Notes: generated from the letters alone by a model not told the origin. 42,975 bases of DNA from an uncultured Solirubrobacterales bacterium (GCA_937973575.1 CALJKH010000061.1:1-42975), one strand, 5' to 3'. Positions 1 through 8,502 are shown, counted from the stretch's first letter. Numbers and translations are program-made.

Positions 1-385
1 CAGTCGTGCCGCGGCCAACGACAGTGCCGGCCCCGATCGTCGCGCGTTCGCGAATCTGCGACTGGTCACCGATCACGCATCCGTCGCCAACTTCAGCTCC
101 AGCGAGCACAATTGCGCCTGCGCAGATGGTGGCGCTTTCACCAATCAGAGTTCGGCCGAATGGCTTGCGAGGTGCACGGCTGTGCGAGGCAAGCTTTGGC
201 TCCCGCCCAACAATGCTGTTCTCACCCACTGCCGAACCAGCTCCAAGCGTGGTTCCTGAGCAGACCACGGCCCCAGCTTCAACGACGACCCCGGTTCCAA
301 CCTCTACATCGGCCCTTACGACCGCAGTCGGGTCGATCTGGGCATCTGCGGCCACTTGGGCGCTTGGATCAATGTTCTGGCTCAT
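1..385 (-). CDS. Hexapeptide-repeat (left-handed beta-helix) acyltransferase, C-terminus outside window
   Basis: Reading from an ATG at 385 toward base 1 gives an open frame with no stop before the edge (about 128 codons visible). The translation starts MSQNIDPSAQVAADAQID and shows repeated hexapeptide turns such as VVRADV, VEVGTG, VVVEAG and TIGAGT, the signature of LpxA-like trimeric acyltransferases. A loop around REPKLASHSR interrupts the coils, as in WbpD/WlbB-type UDP-amino-sugar N-acetyltransferases. The start overlaps the stop of the upstream oxidoreductase gene as ATGA, implying translational coupling. The likely role, inferred from neighbours, is N-acetylation of a UDP-3-amino-sugar for a surface polysaccharide. 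The acceptor cannot be read from sequence, and the 3' end of the gene lies beyond the window. Confidence 0.85.
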   Translation of the reverse strand, partial: MSQNIDPSAQVAADAQIDPTAVVRADVEVGTGVVVEAGAVVCSGTTLGAGSAVGENSIVGREPKLASHSRAPRKPFGRTLIGESATICAGAIVLAGAEVGDGCVIGDQSQIRERATIGAGTVVGRGTT

Positions 386-1371
386 CTGCCGCCTTCTAAC
401 GCGTTTTGAAGGCCTTCCAGCACAGTTACGACCCTGAGTCCGGATCTTCCGTCACTTCGCGGCTGTGTGTCGTTAACGATGGCTGAGACGAAATGCTCCA
501 GTTCGGTGCGAAGTGGCTCTGTGTTGCCAAGCCGTGGTGCCCATGACCCTCCAGCCCGGGTGATGTATTCGCCCCAGGAGTTGGTGTCCTCGTCAAAGCC
601 CTTGTCGTAGACAGTCAGCTTGCCTTCGATCTTCATGTCATCGAACACAGCCATGCGCTTTGAACCAACAACTGTGATGCGACGCTCCTTGTGAGGGTCG
701 AGCCAGGAAAGATGCATGTGCGCTGCAACCCCGGAAGGGAAGCGCAAGTAGCCGAACACGACATCCTCAACGCCGGGCCGCACATAGGCCTCGCCGACTG
801 CAGTCACCTGCGAAGGCTCCTCGCCGAGCAACGAGAGGATGACGGCAACGTCGTGAGCCCCAAGGCTCCAGAGTGCGTTCTCGTCAGAGCGGAGCTGCCC
901 TAGGTTCTGTCGGTTCCCGTAGACGTACCTCAGATCACCAAGCTCACCTTCGGCGATCAACTTGGCAAGCGCCTCAACAGCTGGGTGGTACTCCAACAGG
1001 TGGCCAACCATCAGCTTCTTGCCAGCGGCATCAGCTGCCGCCACTGCTCGCTCGGCGTCAGCAACTGACTTAGCCAACGGCTTTTCAACGAAGACATGCT
1101 TACCAGCCTCAAGCGCCTGCACGGCTAGGTCAGCGTGAGTCGGAACAGGGGTGGCGAGTGCAACAGCATCAATCCCCTCGTCGGCGAGAACTGAGTCGAG
1201 GTCGTCTGTTGTTCGTGCCTCAGGGGCAAGTTCGGCTGCCTTCGCAAGGGCGGCCGGATCAAAGTCGCAGATCGCAGCGAGGTCGCATGAGGACATCGCT
1301 GAGAAGTTCCTGACCAAATTTGGCCCCCAATAGCCAAGACCAACAACTGCGATGCGTGGGCGCTCGCTCAA
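382..1371 (-). CDS. Gfo/Idh/MocA family NAD-dependent sugar oxidoreductase (WlbA/WbpB-like)
   Basis: A 329-residue protein with an N-terminal Rossmann fold (IAVVGLGYWGPNLVRNF, a GxGxxG dinucleotide site) and the family EKP motif (HVFVEKPLAKS, about residues 92-102), whose Lys is catalytic. The C-terminal domain carries GAHDVAVI, with the conserved His of the active site. In UDP-ManNAc3NAcA-type pathways this family oxidises the C3 hydroxyl of UDP-GlcNAcA before transamination. The context fits: UDP-sugar dehydrogenase 11 nt upstream, acyltransferase overlapping downstream (ATGA) and a 2-epimerase in the same operon. A DegT-type aminotransferase would be expected just beyond base 1. Family assignment is firm; the exact substrate is inferred. 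Confidence 0.85.
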   Translation of the reverse strand: MSERPRIAVVGLGYWGPNLVRNFSAMSSCDLAAICDFDPAALAKAAELAPEARTTDDLDSVLADEGIDAVALATPVPTHADLAVQALEAGKHVFVEKPLAKSVADAERAVAAADAAGKKLMVGHLLEYHPAVEALAKLIAEGELGDLRYVYGNRQNLGQLRSDENALWSLGAHDVAVILSLLGEEPSQVTAVGEAYVRPGVEDVVFGYLRFPSGVAAHMHLSWLDPHKERRITVVGSKRMAVFDDMKIEGKLTVYDKGFDEDTNSWGEYITRAGGSWAPRLGNTEPLRTELEHFVSAIVNDTQPRSDGRSGLRVVTVLEGLQNALEGGR

Positions 1372-1382
1372 GGAGTTAGCCG

Positions 1383-2627
1383 CTAGAGCCTTTCCGCCGA
1401 CTCAGCGTCGGGGCCTGTTACGCCGCGAAGGTCAAGAGTCCACGGAGCCTTCGCGACAACAGCGTCGTGATCAACTCCGGGATGAGCAGTAACGATTACA
1501 GCCAAGTCACAGTTCGCAAGGCCTGTGTCTAGGTCGGTGGAAGTGAGACCCAGCGCCGGGATCTCGGGAACGTGCTGATCATGGAATGACACCTCAGCTC
1601 CGGCTTCCTTAAGTAGGCGCGCGATCTTCAGTGCTGGCGCCTCGCGCATGTCACCGACGCCAGCCTTGTAGGCAACACCAACAAGGAGAACCTTTGAGCC
1701 GTTGAGCGACTTGCCCTGTCCATTGAGTGCTCGGGTAACTCGTTCCACGCAGTAGTACGGCATTTGCTGGTTTACCTTGCCAGCCAACTCAATGAACTCG
1801 GTTGACATGTCGAACTGTCGGGCACGCCAGGCGAGGTAGAACGGGTCAACTGGAAGGCAGTGCCCGCCCATGCCAGGTCCTGGCTCGAATCCCATGAAGC
1901 CGTAGGGCTTAGTTCCGGCAGCATCAACAACTTCCCAGATGTCGATATTCATGCGATCCGCGAGCATTGCCAACTCGTTGACAAGCGCGATGTTGACAGA
2001 GCGGAAGATGTTCTCCAGCAGTTTCGTCAGCTCAGCTGCCTCAGTTGACGACACCGGAAGTACCTCGTCACACACCTTCGAATAGAGATCTACTGCACGC
2101 TGACGGCAAGCCTCTGTGAGGCCACCGACGACCTTCGGCGTTGTCCTCAGTGTGTGGTCGGTACGGCCTGGATCTACACGCTCAGGCGAATAGGCAACTG
2201 AGAAGTCAGCGCCAGCCTTGAGGCCACTCTGCTCGAGAATCGGAACGAGGCATTCGCGAGTTGTCCCTGGGTAGGTGGTCGACTCGAGGATCACCATCTG
2301 CCCACTTCTTAGTACTCCAGCGATTGTGTTGGCAGACGATTCAAGAGGACCAAGATCAGGCTCCCTGTTCCCGGTGAGCGGGGTCGGAACGCAGATGATC
2401 AGCGAGTCGCACTCGGCTAGCTCAGCCGGGTCTGTCGTATAGGTCGCGAGGCTCGCTACCTGAGCAAGGTCAGAGTCGGCGATGTCCTCAACATGGCTAG
2501 TTCCAGCCTCCAGAGAGGCCACGACATCATTGGAGACATCGAAGCCCGTGACTTCCAATCCCTCGCGCCCAAAGGCGACGAGTAACGGAAGTCCCACATA
2601 GCCAAGACCGACGATTCCTACGCGCAT
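1383..2627 (-). CDS. wecC: UDP-N-acetyl-hexosamine 6-dehydrogenase (WecC/WbpA type)
   Basis: A 414-residue member of the UDP-glucose/GDP-mannose dehydrogenase family. The N-terminal NAD site reads VGIVGLGYVGLPLLVAFG. The central domain includes the VILESTTYPGTTRE segment and the catalytic Cys in GPGMGGHCLPVDPFYLAWRA. The C-terminal domain has KVLLVGVAYKAGVGDMREAP, typical of the UDP-binding region. It performs the two-step NAD-dependent oxidation of C6 to a uronate. It starts on the base next to the stop of the 2-epimerase gene and ends 11 nt before the oxidoreductase gene, so it is clearly in one operon. UDP-GlcNAc versus UDP-ManNAc preference is not determined by these motifs. The wecC symbol reflects pairing with a WecB-type epimerase. 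Confidence 0.85.
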   Translation of the reverse strand: MRVGIVGLGYVGLPLLVAFGREGLEVTGFDVSNDVVASLEAGTSHVEDIADSDLAQVASLATYTTDPAELAECDSLIICVPTPLTGNREPDLGPLESSANTIAGVLRSGQMVILESTTYPGTTRECLVPILEQSGLKAGADFSVAYSPERVDPGRTDHTLRTTPKVVGGLTEACRQRAVDLYSKVCDEVLPVSSTEAAELTKLLENIFRSVNIALVNELAMLADRMNIDIWEVVDAAGTKPYGFMGFEPGPGMGGHCLPVDPFYLAWRARQFDMSTEFIELAGKVNQQMPYYCVERVTRALNGQGKSLNGSKVLLVGVAYKAGVGDMREAPALKIARLLKEAGAEVSFHDQHVPEIPALGLTSTDLDTGLANCDLAVIVTAHPGVDHDAVVAKAPWTLDLRGVTGPDAESAERL

Positions 2628-3743
2628 TTAATGAAGTCTAAGTGCCGCCACCACGCGCTCCCCAGCACGGGCATCTCCGTACAGGTTTGGCCTGGTATCT
2701 GGAAGGTCAGTCGCAAGGGCTTGATTGGCTGCCGCAGAGTCAAGGCCGACTAGGAAGTTCCACCCAGAGTCAACTGTCTCAGTCCACTCTGTCGTGGTTC
2801 GCATCGTCACGCAACGCACCCCGTGTAGGTAGGCCTCTTTCTGAGCTCCACCCGAATCGGTCACAAGGGCTGAAGCGTTAGCGAGCAGGCATTGGAAGTC
2901 GACATAGCCCAGCGGCTCACACAGTCGAAGGCCCGGAATTCCCTTTAGCCGGTCCTCCAGCCCAAACTCCGCGCTGCGCGCAAGCGTCCTTGGGTGGACC
3001 GGGAACACCTTCTCACCTGGCAAGCCCTCAATCACGGTGATCAGCGCGGCTAGCCCTTCCGCAGTGTCGACATTGCCTGCCCGATGGGCTGTGATCAGCA
3101 GATACTCGCCTCGCTTCACTCCAAACCGCGTGAGGATCTCCTCACGCCCTGCAAGCCGGCTTCCGACCATCTCGACCACATCGGCCATCACATCACCGAC
3201 AAGTTCAACCCGCGCGTCCAGTCCTTCGTTCTGAATGTTGCTCACTGCTGTTTCTGTCGAACAGAGGAGCAAGGAGGACCTTCGGTCCGTTTCAATTCGA
3301 TTTCTCTCCTCAGGCATGTCCATATCGAAGCTGCGCATGCCTGCCTCAACATGAGCGATCGGGACGCCACCGGCTTCAGCTGCCAATGCTCCTGCCAGGG
3401 TCGAGTTGGTGTCGCCGTAGAGAAGGACCCATGAGGGCTGAGCCTCGGTGATCCGCTCGGACAAGGCGTGACGCATTGCTTCAACCTGATCAGCGTTTGA
3501 GCCCCCTGAAATACCGAGATCAAAGTCTGGTGCTGGAATGCCGAGCTCGTCAAAGAAGACTTGAGACATGGCCTGGTCATGGTGCTGGCCAGTGTGGACC
3601 AACACTTCCTCGGCTACCTTCCGCAGCTGGTTCGAAACCGCCGCAGCCTTAATGAATTGTGGCCTGTTGCCTACAACTGTGAGGACGCGCGGCCGATCAG
3701 GCAACTGTTTATGAGCCGCCGAGCTGTGACTCAACCAGCTCAC
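2628..3743 (-). CDS. wecB: Non-hydrolysing UDP-N-acetylglucosamine 2-epimerase
   Basis: The core begins with RVLTVVGNRPQFIKAAAV, the family N-terminal motif. It continues with HTGQHHD, LVYGDTNSTLAG-like (LLYGDTNSTLAG) and HVEAGMRS, and ends with the C-terminal VTDSGGAQKEAYLHG UDP-binding motif, all hallmarks of the UDP-GlcNAc 2-epimerase (GT-B fold) family. It interconverts UDP-GlcNAc and UDP-ManNAc. The longest frame starts at ATG 3743 and overlaps the upstream aminotransferase by 35 bases. A TTG at 3704, 4 nt after that gene's stop, would give MPDRPRVLTVVG and match the usual family N-terminus better, so the start is uncertain. It is followed without a gap by the dehydrogenase gene. Confidence 0.88.
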   Translation of the reverse strand: MSWLSHSSAAHKQLPDRPRVLTVVGNRPQFIKAAAVSNQLRKVAEEVLVHTGQHHDQAMSQVFFDELGIPAPDFDLGISGGSNADQVEAMRHALSERITEAQPSWVLLYGDTNSTLAGALAAEAGGVPIAHVEAGMRSFDMDMPEERNRIETDRRSSLLLCSTETAVSNIQNEGLDARVELVGDVMADVVEMVGSRLAGREEILTRFGVKRGEYLLITAHRAGNVDTAEGLAALITVIEGLPGEKVFPVHPRTLARSAEFGLEDRLKGIPGLRLCEPLGYVDFQCLLANASALVTDSGGAQKEAYLHGVRCVTMRTTTEWTETVDSGWNFLVGLDSAAANQALATDLPDTRPNLYGDARAGERVVAALRLH

Positions 3744-4497
3744 TGAACCGGCTTGCCAAATCAGCTGTCACCGGGCCGTCAGCTGGGAACTCTTTGCCGT
3801 TGATTGCCTTGACTGGCTGGATCTCACGGGTTGTCGAGGCAAGGAAAGCTTCGTCGGCTGTTGCGAGCAACTCATCGAGACTTGTTGATGCCTCGACAGC
3901 GCTTGTCGTCGCAAGAATGTGCCGCCGCGTAATCGACTCGAGGATGCTGTCCGTCAGCGGCGGAGTCTTGACCTCACCGTCGGTAACCCAGAAGAACGTC
4001 GCGGTCGGGGCCTCAAGCACCATCCCGTCTGGGGTAACCAAGAGCGCCTCGTCGGCACCGTTCTCAATTGCGATCCGGCCGGCGAGCATGTTCGCCGCGT
4101 AGGAGAGCGACTTGACCCCGTCGAGGATGACTGTGGGCTGGTAGGTAACGCTTGACATCGTCACAGCTGTGCCTCGGACAGGAAGTGGCTCAGTAAGGAG
4201 AATCCTGTTGCCGCCTCGAGTGGTGACGATGCGAAGACATCCGTCCTTCGGCCCGTTGGCCTTGAGGATGGCGTCAACCTCTGCCTTAAGTGACTCCTCG
4301 TCATACGAGAGCCGCAGGTTGGCAGCTGAAGCTGCGAGCCGCGTGAAGTGCTCCTCCAACGCAAATGGAGTTCCTGCATATAGCCGCGCTACTTCAAAGA
4401 CACCATCTCCACGCAGAAGCCCATCATCAGTGGCGGGCACAACCGCCTCTTCGGCGGGCCCGATCGATCCGTTGATGGAAGCCAGCTCCGAAGTCAT
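3709..4497 (-). CDS. Class IV PLP-dependent aminotransferase / aminodeoxychorismate lyase family
   Basis: A 262-residue fold-type IV PLP enzyme. Family marks are DDGLLRGDGVFE near the N-terminus, the Schiff-base Lys in VKSLSYAANMLAGRIA (the same place as in BCAT and PabC), and the cofactor-binding stretch NGADEALLVTPDGMVLEAPT followed by FFWV. The C-terminal TREIQPVKAING is also family-typical. Members are branched-chain aminotransferases, D-amino acid aminotransferases or 4-amino-4-deoxychorismate lyases, and the sequence alone does not separate these. It lies 4 nt downstream of tRNA-Lys and upstream of the epimerase, so it may share a transcript with the sugar genes, though a link to sugar nucleotide chemistry is not supported by its family. 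Confidence 0.82.
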   Translation of the reverse strand: MTSELASINGSIGPAEEAVVPATDDGLLRGDGVFEVARLYAGTPFALEEHFTRLAASAANLRLSYDEESLKAEVDAILKANGPKDGCLRIVTTRGGNRILLTEPLPVRGTAVTMSSVTYQPTVILDGVKSLSYAANMLAGRIAIENGADEALLVTPDGMVLEAPTATFFWVTDGEVKTPPLTDSILESITRRHILATTSAVEASTSLDELLATADEAFLASTTREIQPVKAINGKEFPADGPVTADLASRFSELVESQLGGS

Positions 4498-4501
4498 GAA
4501 G

Positions 4502-4574
<73 letters not shown>

Positions 4575-4615
4575 GGGATTGCCGAATCAGAGACCCGGCG
4601 TACCGAGAGGCGAGT

Positions 4616-5356
4616 TTATCCGCCCAGCGGTGAAATTGAGCTGCCCTGACTGCTCTGTTTCGCCGCCTGCTGTTGCTTGAGCTTGAACTGAGCCTTCGCC
4701 GCGATGAACTGGTTCTTCAAAGTTGCCCGTTCTGCGGACGGGATATCGGCCAATGCCTTCGCCGAAGCCTTGTCGCCAACCTTGTTGTTCCCGGCCAAGT
4801 AAGCAGCCAAAGCGAGCTGGGCGTAGTTGGGTCCCGTCGGCTCTGCAGCCACGACGATCTCCCAAGCCTTAACGCCATTTTGCCCGTCCGCGAGGCCACC
4901 ATCGCCATAGGCCTGAGCCATCAGCTTCGCGAGCGTCAGGTCCACTGCACCCTTCTTCTGAAGCGACAGGTACCGCAGCCAGTCAGTTGAGGCTTCCTGC
5001 AGCTGCTGCTTACCGACCTCGGTGTACTGGCCGGAATTGGTGTCGAAGCCGGCCGACGCTGCTTGGAAACGGAGGCGGGCTGCTGCGGCCCACAGTGAGG
5101 CTTGCTGCGCTGTTGTCAGCTTCACCGTGGCACCTGGAAGATCCGGTGCCCCAGCCTTCTTCTCAGTCTTAGTCGCCTGTTGAACGAGCGAGCTGCCTGA
5201 GTTGGCGCCACCGTTGTTCTGGTCCGTGTTGAGCAGACCGAAGCCGCTGCCGCCAACTCCGAAGAGAACGAGTCCGCCTCCGATCAGGATTGCGAGAAAT
5301 CCGTAAATGATCTTGACGGCGGTTGCCCGCCCTTTGGCTTGCAAGTCGAAAAGCAT
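4616..5356 (-). CDS. Membrane-anchored protein of unknown function in the tat gene block
   Basis: A 246-residue protein. Its N-terminus (MLFDLQAKGRATAVKIIYGF) leads into one membrane helix at about residues 15-35 rich in Gly (LAILIGGGLVLFGVGGSGFG). A low-complexity linker with Asn, Gly and Ser (about 40-75) follows. The helical C-terminal domain has repeated Ala/Leu heptads and helix-turn-helix spacing like TPR-type repeats (for example AWEIVVAAEPTGPNYAQLA). The predicted topology is N-in with the domain outside. The ATG overlaps the tatC stop (TGATG), so it is translationally coupled to tatC. The name of the family is not known to me; proteins with this MLFDL...KGR start look familiar from Thermoleophilia genomes. 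A role with Tat or envelope assembly is inference from position only. Confidence 0.7.
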   Translation of the reverse strand: MLFDLQAKGRATAVKIIYGFLAILIGGGLVLFGVGGSGFGLLNTDQNNGGANSGSSLVQQATKTEKKAGAPDLPGATVKLTTAQQASLWAAAARLRFQAASAGFDTNSGQYTEVGKQQLQEASTDWLRYLSLQKKGAVDLTLAKLMAQAYGDGGLADGQNGVKAWEIVVAAEPTGPNYAQLALAAYLAGNNKVGDKASAKALADIPSAERATLKNQFIAAKAQFKLKQQQAAKQSSQGSSISPLGG

Positions 5357-6432
5357 CAGTCGCTCAAGTCCTCTTCGTGTTGGTTTCTTGGGTCTTTGTA
5401 ATCAGTCTTAATAGGCACGGGTGGCTCTTCAGCATTTGGATCGTCTAGGTGATGGTCAAGGGCCCAACCCTCGCCGTCGCCATCCTCTCCGTCTCGCCTC
5501 TCCGCGACCTTAAGTAGGAGGATACTCAGCCCGTAGAGAACCAGCAGCGGTGCCATCTCAAGCAGCGTGGTGACTGGGTCCACTCCGGGCAACAGGGCGG
5601 CAACCACGGCAATGCCGACGATGATGTACCGCCAGTTACGGATCAGGAAGCTACTGCTGACAATCCCGGCTCGATTAAGGGCGAGAAGGCCTACGGGGAC
5701 TTGGAAGATCAGGCCCATAACCAAAAGGACTGTGGCCACAAAGGCGTAGTAGTCCTTTGCCTGGACAAGGATGTCGAAGGACCCGGAGTTGAAGTTCTGG
5801 AGGAAGCTCACAGCCGGTGGCAGAACCATGAAATAGCCGAAGGCAACTCCGGCACAGAACAGGACTGGCACCATCATCATCAGCGGAAAGACGATCCGCC
5901 TCTCCCGCGCACTGAAGGCTGGCAAGACAAAGGCGTAGAGCTGCCAGAGAATTATTGGGAGTGCAAAGAGAAGGGCGAAGTAGGCGCTGACGGTAAGGGT
6001 GGCTGTGAACGGCTCGCCTACTCCGGTCGTGATCGGCTGTCGTGCCGGAACAACCTTCGGGAGATCTTTTGCTGCTGAGTTAAGACTCGCGGCCAAGGAC
6101 TGGAAGTCAGCCTTCTGGCCCTTCGGGGTTGCCGGATTCCTTGCGAGAGCTGACGCCGAGTCTGCCGCCGCAGTCAGCTCAGTCCCGAGGCGTACCCCAG
6201 CTAAGGCCGCGCCACTCAAGGAGCCTTCTGCCTTAGTACTGGCATGCGGATTAGTTGCCTGCTCAAGCGGCTGGTTAAGGATGTTGATCAGCGCAGCGTT
6301 CTGCCAGAAGCAACCCGCAAACGCGATTACTAGGGCGATTACGCAGGTAACGAGCCGAGACCGAAGCTCGTCGAGATGGTCAATGATTGATAGCCGGTCC
6401 TCGTGACCGACGGTACGCATAACAGAGGCCAT
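5356..6432 (-). CDS. tatC: Sec-independent protein translocase TatC with an enlarged first periplasmic loop
   Basis: A 358-residue TatC. The cytoplasmic N-terminus DHLDELRSRL is the conserved substrate (twin-arginine) recognition segment. Six membrane helices follow, including VSAYFALLFALPIILWQLYA and the FALGYF-type helix near 190-215 (here FCAGVAFGYFMVLPPAV). Between helix 1 and helix 2 there is a long Ala/Ser/Lys-rich insertion at roughly residues 57-137, where typical TatC has only about 40 residues. The C-terminus has an acidic cytoplasmic tail. TatC forms the receptor complex that binds twin-arginine signals with TatA/B. The gene follows tatA after 21 nt and overlaps the downstream unknown gene by one base. 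Confidence 0.93.
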   Translation of the reverse strand: MASVMRTVGHEDRLSIIDHLDELRSRLVTCVIALVIAFAGCFWQNAALINILNQPLEQATNPHASTKAEGSLSGAALAGVRLGTELTAAADSASALARNPATPKGQKADFQSLAASLNSAAKDLPKVVPARQPITTGVGEPFTATLTVSAYFALLFALPIILWQLYAFVLPAFSARERRIVFPLMMMVPVLFCAGVAFGYFMVLPPAVSFLQNFNSGSFDILVQAKDYYAFVATVLLVMGLIFQVPVGLLALNRAGIVSSSFLIRNWRYIIVGIAVVAALLPGVDPVTTLLEMAPLLVLYGLSILLLKVAERRDGEDGDGEGWALDHHLDDPNAEEPPVPIKTDYKDPRNQHEEDLSD

Positions 6433-6453
6433 TAGCTAGCCCGAAGCCCAATG

Positions 6454-6699
6454 TTAGGCGTCAGGGGTGCCCGTCTTCTCTGGCGATGAAGCCGTTTGCT
6501 CTGCTGCCTTGGGCTTTTCGTCGGCGAGGGGAGCCTCAATCTCTTCGTCATCCTTGTGGTTACCCGAGATCGAGTCCTTGAACTCACGCATGCTCTTACC
6601 AAGTGCCCGGCCTGCCTGAGGAAGGCGCTTAGGACCGAAAATAAGCAGAACGATTCCCAGTACAACGATTACTTCGAGCGGGCCCACTTGGTTGAACAT
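6454..6699 (-). CDS. tatA: Twin-arginine translocase pore subunit TatA
   Basis: An 81-residue protein with the TatA/TatB signature: a short N-terminal membrane helix (GPLEVIVVLGIVLLIFGPKR) with the FGPKRLP hinge, an amphipathic helix (AGRALGKSMREFKDSI), and an acidic, disordered tail. TatA oligomers form the transient protein-conducting element of the Tat system. There is no separate tatB here, so a TatA/TatC minimal system or a distant tatB is possible. The 93 bases upstream hold no gene and could carry a promoter. The Rieske protein encoded upstream on the same strand has a visible twin-arginine signal, a natural client. Confidence 0.95.
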   Translation of the reverse strand: MFNQVGPLEVIVVLGIVLLIFGPKRLPQAGRALGKSMREFKDSISGNHKDDEEIEAPLADEKPKAAEQTASSPEKTGTPDA

Positions 6700-6792
6700 C
6701 TTGGCTGTACCTCTCAGTGTTTGAAAAGCCTGTCGTTGACCAGATTACCGCTGCAGCCCTTCTCAAGCCTATGTTGCCATGCTAATCGCGAG

Positions 6793-7755
6793 TTATGCGA
6801 CTCGTTCGACCAACGCGCGGGCGACGAGTTTGAAGGCCTCCGTCGATACTCCTGGCAACCCATCGGCGACCTGCTCAGCAGTGGCCATCATCAACAGGGC
6901 CTCATCCCGCACTCGATCGGTAGCGCCACAGGACACGATGCGGTCACACACCGCTTCAGCGGACTCTGCATCAAGTCCCTGTAGGTCAAGAGTTGCGAGT
7001 GTTGGGTCTAGCTCCTGCGCTTCAATTAGCGGCAAGTTGACAGTTCCATCTAGAAGGTCTGTGCCCCTTGGCTTTCCAGTTCGCTCAACAGGCCCCGTCA
7101 CATCTAGAACATCGTCAAGCATTTGGAACGCAACTCCTACGCCAGCTGCAAAGGCGTCAGCACCCTTAGGGTCAAGGCCGCCGGCCCGAGAGCCCAGCAC
7201 AGCGGCAGCCTGGAACAGGCGAGCAGTCTTTAGGCGGCATCGCTCGGCGTAACGCTCACGAGTCACATGGAGGTTCCACGCGTCGGCTCGCTGGAGTAGC
7301 TCGCCTCGGGCGAGGTCGGAGCCGGCCTGAGCAAGAAGCGCAACATCCTCGGGCCCTGTTTCTACGAGGACCCCGAAGGCTGCGGCAAAGAGCCAATCAC
7401 CTACAGCGACTGCTGCCGTTCGGCCGCCTTCTGCGACAACAGTTGGAGCGCCGCGCCGAGTATCGGAGCGGTCAATGATGTCGTCGTGAACGAGAGTGGC
7501 AGCGTGGACAAGCTCCACCGCGGTTGCGGCTCGGACGACTGCCTCGCCATCCTCTGGTTCGGGGCCTGCCGCCAAGATCGCCAGCAAGGGACGAAGCCTC
7601 TTCCCTCCACCTCCAGCTGCCTGGACTGCAAAGGCGTTGATTGGCTCCTCGGCCTCCGCAGTGACTGAGTGGATCCGCTCCTCAACTGCGACCAGAAGCT
7701 CAACAGCTCGCGGCCCCGCCGCCTCAAGGACTGCGGCTACCTCATCACCTGCCAT
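6793..7755 (-). CDS. Long-chain polyprenyl diphosphate synthase (menaquinone side-chain type)
   Basis: A 320-residue trans-isoprenyl diphosphate synthase. It contains the first Asp-rich motif in LVHDDIIDRSDTRRG, the second in FQMLDDVLDVTG, and the substrate Lys/Arg site GGKRLRPLL. The residues before the first motif (AATAVELVHAATL) are small, as expected for long-chain products. It condenses isopentenyl diphosphate onto an allylic primer to make the C35-C45 tail of menaquinone. It starts 6 nt after the methyltransferase stop, and the bc-complex genes are just upstream, so the operon couples quinone synthesis to quinone use. Chain length cannot be determined by reading. In Bacillus, hepS-menG-hepT form an analogous cluster. 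Confidence 0.88.
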   Translation of the reverse strand: MAGDEVAAVLEAAGPRAVELLVAVEERIHSVTAEAEEPINAFAVQAAGGGGKRLRPLLAILAAGPEPEDGEAVVRAATAVELVHAATLVHDDIIDRSDTRRGAPTVVAEGGRTAAVAVGDWLFAAAFGVLVETGPEDVALLAQAGSDLARGELLQRADAWNLHVTRERYAERCRLKTARLFQAAAVLGSRAGGLDPKGADAFAAGVGVAFQMLDDVLDVTGPVERTGKPRGTDLLDGTVNLPLIEAQELDPTLATLDLQGLDAESAEAVCDRIVSCGATDRVRDEALLMMATAEQVADGLPGVSTEAFKLVARALVERVA

Positions 7756-7761
7756 CGGGAT

Positions 7762-8502
7762 TTAGGCTTCCGGTTTAATGCCGACGTGGATCGCGATGAT
7801 CCCGCCAGCAGTGAGGATCCAGCCGATCTTCGAAAGTCCTGCGCGGTCCATGGACGCTGCCAGTCCCTCGGGACCAGGGAAGCGCTTGACCGAATTCGGA
7901 AGGTAGTTATACGCCGCCTCGTCGCCTGCCACCTTGCCAAGCGCGGGGACAATTCGGTCGAACCAGAGGCCATGGAATGTTGAGAGAGGGGGCTTGACGG
8001 GAGTCGTAATCTCGAGGATCACAACCCTGCCGCCTGGCTTGACGACCCTGGTCATTTCGCTCAGGCCCTTGTCAAGGTCCCCAAAGTTACGGGCACCGAA
8101 CCCAACTGTCGCTGCGTCGAAAACATCGTCGGGGTACGGCAGTTCAAGAGCATTTGCCCACTCGAAGCGAACGCCCTCGATGTCGCGCTCTGTGGCCTTG
8201 TCGCGAGCAAGGTCAAGCATGCCCTCAGAGAAGTCTGATCCGACCACATGACCCTCGGGGCCAACCCTGCGTGTCAGCTCAAGCGCGAGGTCGCCAGTAC
8301 CGGTTGCAACATCCAGAACGCGACCGCCAACTGGTACTTGCGCGAGGTCGGCAGCTCGCTCGCGCCAACGGTGGTGTAGGCCGGCAGTCATAACTTGGTT
8401 CATGCGGTCATAGACACCGCTGATCCGGTCAAACATTGCCCGAACTTCCTGTTCAGGCAGAGTGCCGCTATCTGACCCGTTTGCCTGGTCAGCAGGAGTC
8501 AT
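7762..8502 (-). CDS. menG: Demethylmenaquinone / ubiquinone C-methyltransferase (MenG/UbiE)
   Basis: A 246-residue class I SAM methyltransferase. It has the UbiE/MenG family segment FDRISGVYDRMNQVMT, the SAM-binding motif I VLDVATGTGDLALEL, and the family motif VGFGARNFGDLDKGLSEM. The C-terminal FHGLWFDRIVPALGK and YNYLPNSVKRFP are characteristic. It methylates demethylmenaquinone to menaquinone in the last step of the pathway. The cytochrome bc genes in the same operon are the menaquinol-oxidising type, so menaquinone rather than ubiquinone is the likely product. It starts 10 nt after qcrC and is followed after 6 nt by the polyprenyl synthase. Confidence 0.92.
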   Translation of the reverse strand: MTPADQANGSDSGTLPEQEVRAMFDRISGVYDRMNQVMTAGLHHRWRERAADLAQVPVGGRVLDVATGTGDLALELTRRVGPEGHVVGSDFSEGMLDLARDKATERDIEGVRFEWANALELPYPDDVFDAATVGFGARNFGDLDKGLSEMTRVVKPGGRVVILEITTPVKPPLSTFHGLWFDRIVPALGKVAGDEAAYNYLPNSVKRFPGPEGLAASMDRAGLSKIGWILTAGGIIAIHVGIKPEA

